Below are positions 16,910-25,985 of a stretch of 64,000 nucleotides of DNA, piece by piece. The notes under the pieces are model-generated. The model was not told the origin of the DNA, did no database searches, and saw only the letters and a list, made by a program, of their open reading frames with translations. The position numbers were made by a program, and so were the translations under genes. Source of the stretch: Ferruginibacter sp. (GTDB lineage: Bacteria; Bacteroidota; Bacteroidia; Chitinophagales; Chitinophagaceae); assembly GCA_019638525.1 (NCBI GenBank), contig JAHBTO010000001.1:310001-374000 (forward strand), read 5' to 3'. Every line of letters starts with the position of its first letter. Position 1 is the first letter of the stretch.

Positions 16910-19753
16910 TTATTTGCTAAGGTGCATGCTGCGTTCTTTGTACAACTGCCTAAAGTAAGGGTCTCTTAAATCCTTTATAAAGCGGATGGCTTCGCCCGTG
17001 CTTTTCATTTCGGGACCAAGTTCTTTATTAACTCCGGGAAATTTATTAAAAGAAAAAACAGGTTCCTTTATGGCAAAGCCTGTAAGTTTTTTAGCGTAAG
17101 TAAAGTCTTTTAATTTATTTACTCCCAACATTATCTTGGTAGCAATATTTAAATAGGGTGTTTGATAAGCTTTTGCAATAAATGGTGTGGTGCGGCTTGC
17201 CCTTGGGTTGGCTTCTATAACATATACATTACCATCTTTTATGGCAAATTGTATATTGATAAGCCCTTTTATGTGCAGCGCCCTCGCAATTTTTTCTGCA
17301 TACTCTTCCATGGTATGTACAATTAACGGCGACAAGTTGAACTGAGGCAGCACAGCATTACTATCGCCGCTATGTATACCTGCCGGTTCAATATGTTCCA
17401 TTACACCCATCACATGAAAATCATCGCCATCAAAAATGGCATCAATCTCTGCTTCCTGGCAGCGGTCAAGAAAATGATCAATCAAAATTTTATTTCCGGG
17501 CAAATGTTTTATTAAACTCAGTACGCCTTTTTCAAGGTCTTCATCATTTATTACAATACGCATACGCTGCCCGCCTAACACATAGCTTGGCCTTATTAAA
17601 ACAGGGTAACCAACTTCATTGGCAACCTCTATTGCTTCGTCTGTATTATAAGCTGTACCATATTTTGGATAAGGTATATCCAGTTCTTTAAGCATATCGC
17701 TAAAGCGGCCCCTGTCTTCTGCAATATCCATACTATTGAACGATGAGCCGATGATATTGATACCTTTTTCGTGCAGTCGTTTTGCAAGCTTTAATGCTGT
17801 TTGTCCGCCAAGCTGTACAATTACTCCGTATGGTTTTTCATGTTCTATAATTTCCCAAAGATGTTCCCAAAATACCGGTTCAAAATAAAGTTTATCGGCA
17901 ATATCAAAATCGGTAGAAACAGTTTCGGGATTACAGTTTACCATAATAGCTTCGTAACCGGCTTCTTTAACTGCCATCAATCCATGCACACAACAGTAAT
18001 CAAACTCAATGCCCTGGCCAATCCTGTTTGGGCCGCTACCCAATACAATAATTTTCTTTTTGCCCGAAACCAAACTTTCGTTGCTTACAAGTTTACTTTC
18101 GTTAGCCGGTTTTTTCTCGAATGTAGAATAGAAATAAGGAGTTTTAGCTTCAAACTCTGCACTGCAGGTATCTACCATTTTATACACACGGGTTAGGCCC
18201 ATGGCTTTTCGGCGTTCATACAAAACTTCTGCATCTTCTTCTTTCATGATGCGGATGATTTGTTCATCGCTAAAGCCTAAAAGTTTGGCTTCTTTTAGCA
18301 AATCATCGGGTAATGATTTTAAGCTATGCTGTGCAATTTGTTTTTCGCAATCACAAATTTTTTGTATCTGGTAAATGAACCAGCGGTCAATTTTTGTGCT
18401 TTCACAAATACGCTTTATACTGGCGCCAGCCATTAATGCATCTTTAATCCTAAAAATCCTATCCCACTTTGGTGTTTTAATATATTCAATCAGCTCATCG
18501 GCATGCATCAGGCTTTTACCATAATAACCCAATCCCACTGCTTCATTCTCTAAACTCTGACAAGCTTTTTGCACTGCTTCTGCAAAGCTTCTTCCAATAC
18601 CCATCACCTCGCCCACGCTTTTCATTTGGAAGCCCAATGTATCTTTTGCACCTTTAAACTTATCAAAGTTCCAGCGGGGTATTTTTACAATCACATAATC
18701 AAGCGCCGGTTCAAAATATGCTGATGTTGATTGTGTGATTTGATTTTTTAATTCATCAAGGTTATAACCGATGGCCAGCTTAGCCGCAATTTTTGCAATG
18801 GGGTAACCGGTAGCCTTGCTTGCCAATGCCGATGAGCGGCTAACACGTGGGTTAATCTCAACCACAATAATTTCTTCGGTTTGCGGATTAAGAGCAAACT
18901 GCACATTACAACCCCCGGCAAAATTGCCCAATGCCCTCATCATTTTGATGGCGGTGTTACGCATCAGTTGATAAGCAGTATCGCTCAAAGTCATTACTGG
19001 CGCCACTGTTATAGAATCGCCGGTATGAATACCCATAGGATCAAAATTTTCAACACCGCAAATGATAACCACATTATCTGCATTATCACGCAGTAGTTCC
19101 AATTCAAACTCTTTCCAACCAAGTACAGCTTTTTCAACCAACACTTCATGTATGGGGCTTGCCGTTAAACCTGTGTTCAATGCTTCATCAAGTTCTTCCT
19201 TACTAAAAACTATACTGCCACCACTGCCACCCAATGTAAATGAAGGCCGCAACACCAACGGAAAACCAATCTGTTGTGCAAACTCTTTTCCTTCTAAAAA
19301 AGAGTTGGCAATTTTTGCCGGGCAAACAGGTATATCCAAATCAATCATCCACTGCCTGAATTTTTCCCTGTCTTCGGCTTTATCAATGGCTTTAATATCT
19401 ACACCAATCAGTTTAACACCATATTTCTCCCAAATGCCTAGTTCATCCACTTCTTTGCACAGGTTTAATGCAGTTTGCCCGCCCATAGTAGGCAATACTG
19501 CATCAATCTTGTTTTCATCCAATATCTGTTCAATGCTTTCTACGGTAAGCGGTAAAAGATATACCCTGTCGGCCATCATCGGGTCGGTCATAATGGTAGC
19601 CGGGTTGCTGTTAATTAAAATAACCTTTACACCTTCTTCTCTTAATGAGCGGGCTGCCTGTGTACCAGAATAGTCAAATTCGCAGGCCTGGCCAATAACT
19701 ATTGGGCCCGAACCTATTATTAAAACCGATTGGATGGAATTGTCTTTTGGCAT
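16910..19753 (-). CDS. carB: Carbamoyl-phosphate synthase large subunit, lacking the C-terminal regulatory domain
   Basis: 947 residues from the ATG giving MPKDNSIQSVLIIGSGP. An upstream in-frame start at 19855 is rejected because a promoter element lies inside that extension. CarB makes carbamoyl phosphate from bicarbonate, ATP and ammonia delivered by CarA, for arginine and pyrimidine synthesis. Both ATP-grasp halves are complete: first half VIGQACEFDYSGTQA, LGGSGGSIV, EINPRVSRSSALASKATG; second half GSGPNRIGQGIEFDYCC, SYVLGGQRM, EANPRASRTTPFIAKA. The protein stops soon after GPEMKSTGEAIRF, so the MGS-like allosteric domain of about 130 residues (UMP/IMP/ornithine binding in E. coli) is absent. 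There is no leftover coding sequence for it downstream. carA is not in the window. Confidence 0.95.
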   Translation of the reverse strand: MPKDNSIQSVLIIGSGPIVIGQACEFDYSGTQAARSLREEGVKVILINSNPATIMTDPMMADRVYLLPLTVESIEQILDENKIDAVLPTMGGQTALNLCKEVDELGIWEKYGVKLIGVDIKAIDKAEDREKFRQWMIDLDIPVCPAKIANSFLEGKEFAQQIGFPLVLRPSFTLGGSGGSIVFSKEELDEALNTGLTASPIHEVLVEKAVLGWKEFELELLRDNADNVVIICGVENFDPMGIHTGDSITVAPVMTLSDTAYQLMRNTAIKMMRALGNFAGGCNVQFALNPQTEEIIVVEINPRVSRSSALASKATGYPIAKIAAKLAIGYNLDELKNQITQSTSAYFEPALDYVIVKIPRWNFDKFKGAKDTLGFQMKSVGEVMGIGRSFAEAVQKACQSLENEAVGLGYYGKSLMHADELIEYIKTPKWDRIFRIKDALMAGASIKRICESTKIDRWFIYQIQKICDCEKQIAQHSLKSLPDDLLKEAKLLGFSDEQIIRIMKEEDAEVLYERRKAMGLTRVYKMVDTCSAEFEAKTPYFYSTFEKKPANESKLVSNESLVSGKKKIIVLGSGPNRIGQGIEFDYCCVHGLMAVKEAGYEAIMVNCNPETVSTDFDIADKLYFEPVFWEHLWEIIEHEKPYGVIVQLGGQTALKLAKRLHEKGINIIGSSFNSMDIAEDRGRFSDMLKELDIPYPKYGTAYNTDEAIEVANEVGYPVLIRPSYVLGGQRMRIVINDEDLEKGVLSLIKHLPGNKILIDHFLDRCQEAEIDAIFDGDDFHVMGVMEHIEPAGIHSGDSNAVLPQFNLSPLIVHTMEEYAEKIARALHIKGLINIQFAIKDGNVYVIEANPRASRTTPFIAKAYQTPYLNIATKIMLGVNKLKDFTYAKKLTGFAIKEPVFSFNKFPGVNKELGPEMKSTGEAIRFIKDLRDPYFRQLYKERSMHLSK

Positions 19754-19777
19754 AGTAGTAACCGATGAAGCGGCGTG

Positions 19778-19785
19778 CAAAAGTA
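19778..19785 (-). promoter_or_regulatory. Candidate -7 promoter element for carB
   Basis: Minus strand TACTTTTG, 24 bases before the carB ATG at 19753. It falls inside the longer in-frame extension and so helps decide the start. No -33 match at the usual distance. Confidence 0.45.
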
Positions 19786-19929
19786 ATTGTAAAAGATGTA
19801 AATAAAAAGTGATTATGCAGCAACTACTGTTTGCTAGTTTAATTGATATTGACAATACAATACTTTAATGTATTATAACTAAAACAAAACTTGCTAAGTG
19901 TATTGGTTTTCTATTTAGCGTTACAATGC

Positions 19930-19937
19930 TAAATTTG
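19930..19937 (+). promoter_or_regulatory. Candidate -7 promoter element for the M23 peptidase, very close to the start codon
   Basis: TAAATTTG fits TAnnTTTG and ends only 8 bases before the ATG at 19946 (11 before the ATG at 19949). Transcription from it would leave almost no leader. Confidence 0.45.
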
Positions 19938-19945
19938 CAATACAC

Positions 19946-21694
19946 ATGATGATATTGAATACATTACGGTTTTACAGAAATATTACTTTCATTTTTTTGT
20001 TTTTAAGTATAAGTGTTGATGCCGGTGCACAGTTTTTTTCGCCAAAAAATTATCCAAAAAATTATTTTGCTTACCCGGTTGTGGCAAAAAAATCTCTATC
20101 GGCAAATTTTGGTGAGCTGCGGCCCAACCATTACCATATGGGTTTAGATTGCCGTACCGACCAGGTACAAAACAAAGAGGTGTTAGCTGCTGCCGATGGT
20201 TATGTGGCAAAAGTAAAAATTGAACCATGGGGTTATGGCCGGGCCATTTATATCAATCATCCCAATGGGTTAACAACCGTATATGGCCACCTTAACGATT
20301 TTTATCCGGAGTTGGAGAATTATGTAAAAGAACAACAGTATAAATTAAAAAGCTGGGCTGTTTATTTGGATATACCGGCAAACTTGTTCCCGGTAAAAAA
20401 AGAAATGTTTATTGCATATAGTGGAAATGCCGGCGGTTCGCAGGGGCCACACCTGCATTTTGAGATAAGGGATACCAAAACCGATAAAGTACTTAACCCT
20501 TCATTATTTGATTTTCCTATACCCGATACCATAGCGCCCGATGTATATAAACTGGCTGTTTACGACAGGTGCATCAGCACTTATGAACAAACCCCAAAAA
20601 TTTTCACCCTAAAAAAAGTGAACGGCGTGTATGTTACTTCGCCTGCTTTAATTGCTGTTAATACCGATAAGGTAAGCTTTGGCATTACAGCTTTTGACAG
20701 GTACAATGGCTCTAATAACAAAAACGGTATTTACGAAACCGTGCTGTACGATAACGATAAGCCCATTGCAGGTTTTCAATTAGACAGTATCAGTTACGAT
20801 GAAACCCGGTATGTAAATGCTCATATTGATTATAAATACCGCAGCCAGGGCGGATCGTATATTGAACATGTATCAAAACTGCCGGGTTACAACAACAGTG
20901 TGTATAAAACCGCCGGCGGCGATGGCGTGATTGATATTGATGATGATAGTAACCACCATATAAAACTTGAAGTGAAAGATGCTTATGGCAATACATCCAT
21001 TGTACAGTTTGCTGTAAAACGAAATGCCGCTTTTATAGAAAAACAAAAACCTGATTCGGCAAACTATTTTCAGCCGATGGAATTTCATCCCGGTTTTTTA
21101 AACCTGTATGAAAACGACCACATCAGTTTTTACCTACCCGAAAATTGCCTGTATGATTCTATTCGATTTCAATATAAGCAATTAACATCCAACACAGGCT
21201 TCAACATTTACCAATTGCACAATACAAGTGTACCACTGCAAAGTTATTTTCCCATCACAATAAAAGCATCCACCGCATTCCCTAACAAGATAGTGATGCA
21301 TCGTTTTGCAAATGGTAAAAACGATTATGCCAAAGCAGAACCGGTAATGTATAATAAAGAAAGCGGCTGGTACCGGGCAAGCTTTAGGGAGTTTGGAAAT
21401 TTTCAATTGATGGTAGATACTACTGCACCAGTAGTAACACCCCTTGGATTTAAGGATGGGATGGATTGCAGCAAACAAAAACGGATTGTTTTTGTTGTTA
21501 AAGACAATACCGAAGAAATAAAAAATTTTACCGCCACATTAGATGGCAACTGGTTGCGTTTTACAAACGATAAAGGCACAAGGTTTATTTATGTGTTTGA
21601 TGAAATGTGCCCGGCCGGCGAACACGAATTAAAAATTACAGCAGAAGACCAGGTAGGCAATATCACCGAAAAAAATTACAAGTTTACAAGATAA
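19946..21694 (+). CDS. M23 family metallopeptidase, secreted, with a long C-terminal region
   Basis: 582 residues. The signal peptide (IFLFLSISVDAGA) is followed by a LytM/M23 domain: zinc motifs HYHMGLD (HxxxxxD form, about residues 62-68) and HLHFEIRD (HxH, about residues 170-177), with PHLHFE preceded by SGNAGGSQG as in active enzymes. About 60 residues are inserted between the two motifs (LENYVKEQQYKLKSW...). The C-terminal 380 residues are beta-rich and probably contain Ig-like domains (VDTTAPVVTPLGFKDGM, EHELKITAEDQVGN). It is predicted to cut peptidoglycan cross-bridges or to act as an envelope scaffold. ATG codons at 19946 and 19949 are both possible. bcp starts 2 bases after the stop, so the two are likely co-transcribed. 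Confidence 0.85.
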   Translation: MMILNTLRFYRNITFIFLFLSISVDAGAQFFSPKNYPKNYFAYPVVAKKSLSANFGELRPNHYHMGLDCRTDQVQNKEVLAAADGYVAKVKIEPWGYGRAIYINHPNGLTTVYGHLNDFYPELENYVKEQQYKLKSWAVYLDIPANLFPVKKEMFIAYSGNAGGSQGPHLHFEIRDTKTDKVLNPSLFDFPIPDTIAPDVYKLAVYDRCISTYEQTPKIFTLKKVNGVYVTSPALIAVNTDKVSFGITAFDRYNGSNNKNGIYETVLYDNDKPIAGFQLDSISYDETRYVNAHIDYKYRSQGGSYIEHVSKLPGYNNSVYKTAGGDGVIDIDDDSNHHIKLEVKDAYGNTSIVQFAVKRNAAFIEKQKPDSANYFQPMEFHPGFLNLYENDHISFYLPENCLYDSIRFQYKQLTSNTGFNIYQLHNTSVPLQSYFPITIKASTAFPNKIVMHRFANGKNDYAKAEPVMYNKESGWYRASFREFGNFQLMVDTTAPVVTPLGFKDGMDCSKQKRIVFVVKDNTEEIKNFTATLDGNWLRFTNDKGTRFIYVFDEMCPAGEHELKITAEDQVGNITEKNYKFTR

Positions 21695-21696
21695 CC

Positions 21697-22173
21697 ATGG
21701 CAACTCACTTAAAGGAAGGCAAAAAAGCACCGGCATTTAAAGGCAAAGATCAAAATGGTAAAACTGTTTCATTAGCTGATTATGCCGGTAAAAAACTGGT
21801 ATTGTATTTTTATCCCGAAGACGATACCCCAACCTGTACGGTACAGGCATGTAACCTTAGGGATAATTTTAGTTTGTTGAAAAAATATGGCTTTGAAGTA
21901 GTAGGCGTAAGCCCCGATGAAGAAAAAAAACACAAGAAATTTGAAACTAAATACAACCTGCCATTTACATTAATTGCCGATGCAGGCCATACCATTATTG
22001 ATAAATATGGCGTGTGGGGAGAAAAACAATTATACGGCCGAACATATATGGGATTGCATCGCACCACTTTTTTGATAGATGAAAAAGGAATCATCCGCAA
22101 AGTTTTTCTTAAACCAAAAAGTAAACAGCATACCGAGGAGATTTTAGCAGCCTGGGCACAAATTGAAAAATAA
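21697..22173 (+). CDS. bcp: Thioredoxin-dependent thiol peroxidase (BCP-type peroxiredoxin)
   Basis: 158 residues, normal length, starting MATHLKEGKKAPAFKGKDQNG. An in-frame extension back to 21607 only repeats sequence within the upstream gene and is rejected. It reduces hydrogen peroxide and organic hydroperoxides using thioredoxin. The motif DDTPTCTVQACNLRDN carries the peroxidatic Cys and the resolving Cys five residues later, the alpha-type (2-Cys atypical) BCP arrangement. GVSPDEEKKHKKFETKY and TFLIDEKGIIRKVF also match the family. The gene follows the M23 gene by 2 bases and overlaps the next small gene by 11 bases. Confidence 0.95.
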   Translation: MATHLKEGKKAPAFKGKDQNGKTVSLADYAGKKLVLYFYPEDDTPTCTVQACNLRDNFSLLKKYGFEVVGVSPDEEKKHKKFETKYNLPFTLIADAGHTIIDKYGVWGEKQLYGRTYMGLHRTTFLIDEKGIIRKVFLKPKSKQHTEEILAAWAQIEK

Positions 22174-22459
22174 AGATTTTTATATAAAAGAAAATTCGTG
22201 GCTGGCAAAGATGGCCGCTTTAAAACTTAAAAGCCATTCGGTGGCAATGGTATTGGGCAAAACCATCCACCTGCACAATGTTTCAAAAGAAAATTTTTTA
22301 AAAGATGAGCGTTGGCTGAAACATGAACTTTGCCATATCAGGCAATTTAAACAACACGGTTATTTTTTATTTATTGCAAAATATCTTTGGGAGAGTTTGC
22401 GAAAAGGGTATTACAACAATCGGTTTGAGGCAGAGGCAAGGGCTGCTGAAAATTTATAG
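22163..22459 (+). CDS. Small HELCH-motif protein (DUF4157-like, zincin-type)
   Basis: 98 residues, starting at a TTG that overlaps the end of bcp by 11 bases. A later in-frame ATG at 22211 would remove 16 residues (FYIKENSWLAK) that appear conserved in homologues as I remember them, so the TTG is preferred. The sequence contains WLKHELCHIRQF, an HExxH zinc-protease-type motif (HELCH), plus IHLHNVSKENFL and NNRFEAEARAAENL, where a later Glu could be the third ligand. It resembles the DUF4157 family of short Bacteroidota proteins. No signal peptide. A peptidase activity is possible but unproven. Convergent with birA (8-base gap). Confidence 0.7.
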   Translation: MKNKDFYIKENSWLAKMAALKLKSHSVAMVLGKTIHLHNVSKENFLKDERWLKHELCHIRQFKQHGYFLFIAKYLWESLRKGYYNNRFEAEARAAENL

Positions 22460-22467
22460 CCCGCTAA

Positions 22468-23196
22468 TTATAGCCATTCTACTTCACCAAAATCAAATTG
22501 TCTTTCTACTGCATCAACTGTAACCAGGCGGCCCGTAGCTGTAACTTCTTTTATCACTGTATCAAAAATTTCATTACCCTTTTTTAAAGTTACCAGGTGG
22601 TTAAGTTTATATAAATGCTCATTGTAGGCAGTAATTATGCTATCGTCTTTTTTTAAACCGGTTATATATTTCATCAGTAACCCATGTAAAATTTTTGCCA
22701 GTTCAATCACATCAAAATCTTTACCTGTAATTTGTTTAAGCGATACGGGGTTTTTAATGGCAGTGGTATATTTTGTTTGATTAATATTAATGCCAATGCC
22801 CACTACAGCCCATTTCCAGTTTTTTCCCTGTACAACATTCTCAATGAGTATTCCTCCTGCCTTTCTGTCACGCCAGTACAAATCATTAGGCCATTTTATT
22901 TTTGTTTCATCGCCTGCATAGCTGCTAAAAAATTCAAAACAAGCCAGCGCCACAGCCGCACTAACCTGAAACTGGTTGTTAAACTGCAGGCGGCCCGGCT
23001 CTATAACAAGGCTTAGCGCTATATTCTTATCTTTTTCGCTTTTCCACGATTTTCCCCGCTGTCCCTTACCAGCTGTTTGTTCCCTTGCAAACCAGGCCAT
23101 ACCATGGGTAGCCATAGCGGCATGAATCTGTTTCATGGCATAGATGTTGGTACTGTCAACCGTATCCAAAATATTAAAAAAACTCTCTTGCAGCAT
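22468..23196 (-). CDS. birA: Biotin--[acetyl-CoA-carboxylase] ligase
   Basis: 242 residues, the catalytic-only form without the N-terminal DNA-binding domain found in E. coli BirA. It activates biotin as biotinyl-AMP and joins it to the biotin carboxyl carrier protein. Motifs: TVDSTNIYAM, the biotin loop EQTAGKGQRGKSW, KWPNDLYWRDRKAGGILIE and VVGIGININQT. The last is the usual end of the catalytic core, after which a short C-terminal domain follows (LVTLKKGNEIF). Since it lacks the helix-turn-helix it cannot be the repressor of biotin genes. Divergent from rsfS. Confidence 0.95.
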   Translation of the reverse strand: MLQESFFNILDTVDSTNIYAMKQIHAAMATHGMAWFAREQTAGKGQRGKSWKSEKDKNIALSLVIEPGRLQFNNQFQVSAAVALACFEFFSSYAGDETKIKWPNDLYWRDRKAGGILIENVVQGKNWKWAVVGIGININQTKYTTAIKNPVSLKQITGKDFDVIELAKILHGLLMKYITGLKKDDSIITAYNEHLYKLNHLVTLKKGNEIFDTVIKEVTATGRLVTVDAVERQFDFGEVEWL

Positions 23197-23221
23197 TACA
23201 AAGCAAATGGCAAAGAAGTGT

Positions 23222-23229
23222 TACTTTTG
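23222..23229 (+). promoter_or_regulatory. Candidate -7 promoter element for rsfS-ftsH
   Basis: TACTTTTG in the birA-rsfS divergent region matches TAnnTTTG. It would give a leader of about 80 bases before the rsfS start. No clear -33 element. Confidence 0.4.
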
Positions 23230-23318
23230 CCAATCAATGCAAGCTACAAGCCAGTTTTAATAAAAACAATAATAAAATAGGTTTGTTATCAAAATAAAGA
23301 ATAAAAATAAAAGCAGAT

Positions 23319-23723
23319 TTGACTAATTTAAACGCATTAAAAAACCGTAAAAAAAGCAATAGAGTACGGTTAACTAAAAACAGCAAGATCTTCAAAACAA
23401 TTATTCATGCCATACTGGAGAAAAAAGGCGAAAAAATCATCAGCCTCGATCTTCGCAAAATTCCGGAAGCTGTTGCCGATTTTTTTATCATCTGCCAGGC
23501 AGGCAATACTACACAATTAAGAGCTATTGCCGATTTTGTAGAAACTGATGTTAAGGAAAAATGCGGCGAACTGCCTTATAAGCATGAAGGCAGGCATGGG
23601 CAACAATGGATACTGATAGATTACGTTAATGTAGTAGTACATGTGATGCTTGAAGAACCAAGGAAATTTTACAAACTGGAAGAAATGTGGAGCGATGCAC
23701 CCACAACAGAACATGCAGGTTAA
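23319..23723 (+). CDS. rsfS: Ribosome silencing factor
   Basis: 134 residues with the whole RsfS/Iojap domain: EKKGEKIISLDLRKIP, ADFFIICQAGNTTQLRAIADFVE, GRHGQQWILIDYVNVVVHVM, then FYKLEEMWSDAP. The protein binds ribosomal protein uL14 and blocks subunit joining under nutrient stress. The start is read as TTG at 23319 because no ATG occurs before the conserved domain; the first 20 residues are Lys/Arg-rich. ftsH follows after 92 bases. The order birA, rsfS, ftsH, LUD protein is, as I recall, a common Bacteroidota arrangement. Confidence 0.92.
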   Translation: MTNLNALKNRKKSNRVRLTKNSKIFKTIIHAILEKKGEKIISLDLRKIPEAVADFFIICQAGNTTQLRAIADFVETDVKEKCGELPYKHEGRHGQQWILIDYVNVVVHVMLEEPRKFYKLEEMWSDAPTTEHAG

Positions 23724-23815
23724 TTAAATTAATTTAAAATAAAAAAAGGCTATAACCGTCTATACCGGGAAAAGCGGGTAAAATATAAGTACCCAAAAAA
23801 ATTGCAAAAAATATC

Positions 23816-25921
23816 ATGAATCAACAAGACAATAAAAGGAAATATAATCCTGATAATATGCCTCCCAAGGGAGATGACCCAAAAGGCCGCAAACCCCGTT
23901 TCAGCATCTATTGGGTGTATGGAGTAATTTTCTTAACCATTATTGCATGGAACCTTTTTCGTACCGTTAACAGCGCCGGTATTGAAACCGATCAGCAAAA
24001 GTTTTATTCGATGGTTTTACAGGGCGATGTAACTAAAATTAAAACCATTCGCAATAAAGAAATAGTTCGTGTATTTGTAAACCCCGATAGTTTACGAAAC
24101 AAAGCTGCCTTTTACAAACCACTGCTAAATACTAAACCCGAAGATAAAAATTATGAAGCTGCACTTGCTGTAAAACCAGACCAGCCACAGTTGTTTTTTA
24201 ATATTGTAGATGATAAAACTTTTGCCCTGCAGATGATTGAATTTTATAAAAGCAATCCCACTGTTAAGCAAATAGTTGATGACCCAGCTAGCGAGGGCGA
24301 AGTGATAGGACAAATCATTAGTTCATTACTGCCGCTGTTGCTGGTAGTGTTATTATTTGTAATGATGCTGCGTAAGGTTGGTGGGCCCGGTGGTGGCGGC
24401 GGTGCAGGCGGTATATTTAGCATTGGTAAATCAAAAGCCACTTTATTTGAAAAAGGTACCAGGGTAAACATCAATTTTGGCGATGTGGCCGGGCTTGATG
24501 AAGCAAAGGTGGAAGTGATGGAGATTGTTGACTTTTTAAAAAATCCCAAAAAATATACATCCCTGGGAGGTAAAATACCAAAGGGTGCATTGTTGGTAGG
24601 CCCCCCGGGTACCGGTAAAACATTGCTTGCAAAAGCTGTTGCCGGCGAAGCACAAGTGCCTTTCTTTAGTTTAAGCGGTAGCGACTTTGTAGAAATGTTT
24701 GTGGGTGTGGGCGCAAGCCGTGTACGAGACCTTTTTAAACAGGCACGTGAAAAAGCGCCTTGCATAATTTTTATTGATGAGATTGATGCCATTGGCCGGG
24801 CCCGTGGAAAAAATATGATGATGAGCAACGATGAAAGGGAGAACACCCTTAACCAGTTGCTGGTAGAGATGGATGGTTTTGGAACCGACCTGGGCATTAT
24901 TATACTGGCTGCCACAAATAGGCCCGATGTACTTGACAGCGCTTTATTAAGGCCGGGCCGTTTCGACAGGCAGATATCAATTGACAGGCCCGACCTTGTG
25001 GGTAGGGAAGCCATTTTTAAAGTTCACCTTCAACCGATAAAGATTTCCGAATCGCTGGATATACATAAACTGGCTGAACAAACACCCGGATTTGCCGGCG
25101 CCGATATTGCCAATGTATGCAACGAAGCAGCATTAATTGCTGCCCGTAAAGGAAAAGCCGCCGTTGATATGAGCGATTTCCAGGATGCGATTGACCGTGT
25201 AATTGGCGGCCTCGAAAAAAAGAATAAGATCATCTCGCCCGATGAAAAGGAAATCATCGCCTATCACGAAGCAGGCCATGCCATTTGCGGATGGTTTTTA
25301 GAACATGCCTATCCCTTGCTGAAAGTTACGGTAGTGCCCAGAGGTACGGCTGCATTGGGTTATGCCCAATACACCCCCAAAGAACAATACCTGTATAATA
25401 CTGACCAGTTGATGGACCAGATTTGTATGACCCTTGGTGGCAGAGCCAGCGAAGACATTTTCTTTGGTAAGATAAGCACCGGCGCCAGCAACGACCTGCA
25501 GCAGATTACAAAAATTGCTTACAGCATGATAACTGTTTACGGTATGAACGAAAAGGTAGGCAATATAAGTTATTACGACCCCAGCCAGGAAAATGTGTTT
25601 ACAAAACCATTTAGCGAAGAAACAGGCAAGATGATTGATGAAGAAGTACGTAAGCTTATTGACAAGGCTTATCAAATAACCAAAAACCTGCTGATAGAAA
25701 AAAAGGCCGAAGTAGAAAAGCTGGCAAAAGAATTATTGAAAAAAGAAGTGTTGTTTAAAAGCGATGTGGAAGCATTGATAGGCAAAAGGCCTTTTGAAGA
25801 AAAGAAAGCGCTTGAAATAATTGTTGATGAAGCCGAAGCCGAAAAAAACAAAGAAAAAGAAGCCGCTTCATTAGTTGATAACGCATCAAAAGAAGAGATA
25901 AAAACACCGCCGGCAAATTGA
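23816..25921 (+). CDS. ftsH: ATP-dependent zinc metalloprotease FtsH
   Basis: 701 residues. A membrane-bound AAA+ protease that removes damaged membrane proteins and some regulators. The N-terminal helix (about 33-48) and second helix (about 163-183, [15 protein letters not shown]) flank a periplasmic domain. The AAA module has Walker A GPPGTGKT at about 262-269, Walker B IIFIDEID, and the second region of homology [19 protein letters not shown]. The zinc site HEAGH is at 484-488, with the later Asp in the ASNDLQQI context. A charged Lys/Glu tail of about 30 residues ends the protein (EAEKNKEKE). It follows rsfS and is followed by the LUD gene (64-base gap). Confidence 0.97.
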   Translation: MNQQDNKRKYNPDNMPPKGDDPKGRKPRFSIYWVYGVIFLTIIAWNLFRTVNSAGIETDQQKFYSMVLQGDVTKIKTIRNKEIVRVFVNPDSLRNKAAFYKPLLNTKPEDKNYEAALAVKPDQPQLFFNIVDDKTFALQMIEFYKSNPTVKQIVDDPASEGEVIGQIISSLLPLLLVVLLFVMMLRKVGGPGGGGGAGGIFSIGKSKATLFEKGTRVNINFGDVAGLDEAKVEVMEIVDFLKNPKKYTSLGGKIPKGALLVGPPGTGKTLLAKAVAGEAQVPFFSLSGSDFVEMFVGVGASRVRDLFKQAREKAPCIIFIDEIDAIGRARGKNMMMSNDERENTLNQLLVEMDGFGTDLGIIILAATNRPDVLDSALLRPGRFDRQISIDRPDLVGREAIFKVHLQPIKISESLDIHKLAEQTPGFAGADIANVCNEAALIAARKGKAAVDMSDFQDAIDRVIGGLEKKNKIISPDEKEIIAYHEAGHAICGWFLEHAYPLLKVTVVPRGTAALGYAQYTPKEQYLYNTDQLMDQICMTLGGRASEDIFFGKISTGASNDLQQITKIAYSMITVYGMNEKVGNISYYDPSQENVFTKPFSEETGKMIDEEVRKLIDKAYQITKNLLIEKKAEVEKLAKELLKKEVLFKSDVEALIGKRPFEEKKALEIIVDEAEAEKNKEKEAASLVDNASKEEIKTPPAN

Positions 25922-25985
25922 TTACAAACTCAATTGGTGTTTTCAATAGTTTGTAAAAGGCTTGGGCGATTTAATTAGGTTAACC

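Noticed and set aside
19753..19855. 34-residue N-terminal extension of carB
   Set aside because: Contains a promoter-like element and no CarB similarity; the ATG at 19753 fits the family start.
21607..21696. 30-residue extension of bcp into the M23 gene
   Set aside because: It is the out-of-frame reading of the end of the M23 gene; the ATG at 21697 matches BCP proteins.
24244..25014. 256-residue open frame antisense to ftsH
   Set aside because: Mirror of the ftsH AAA region; low-complexity product without family match.
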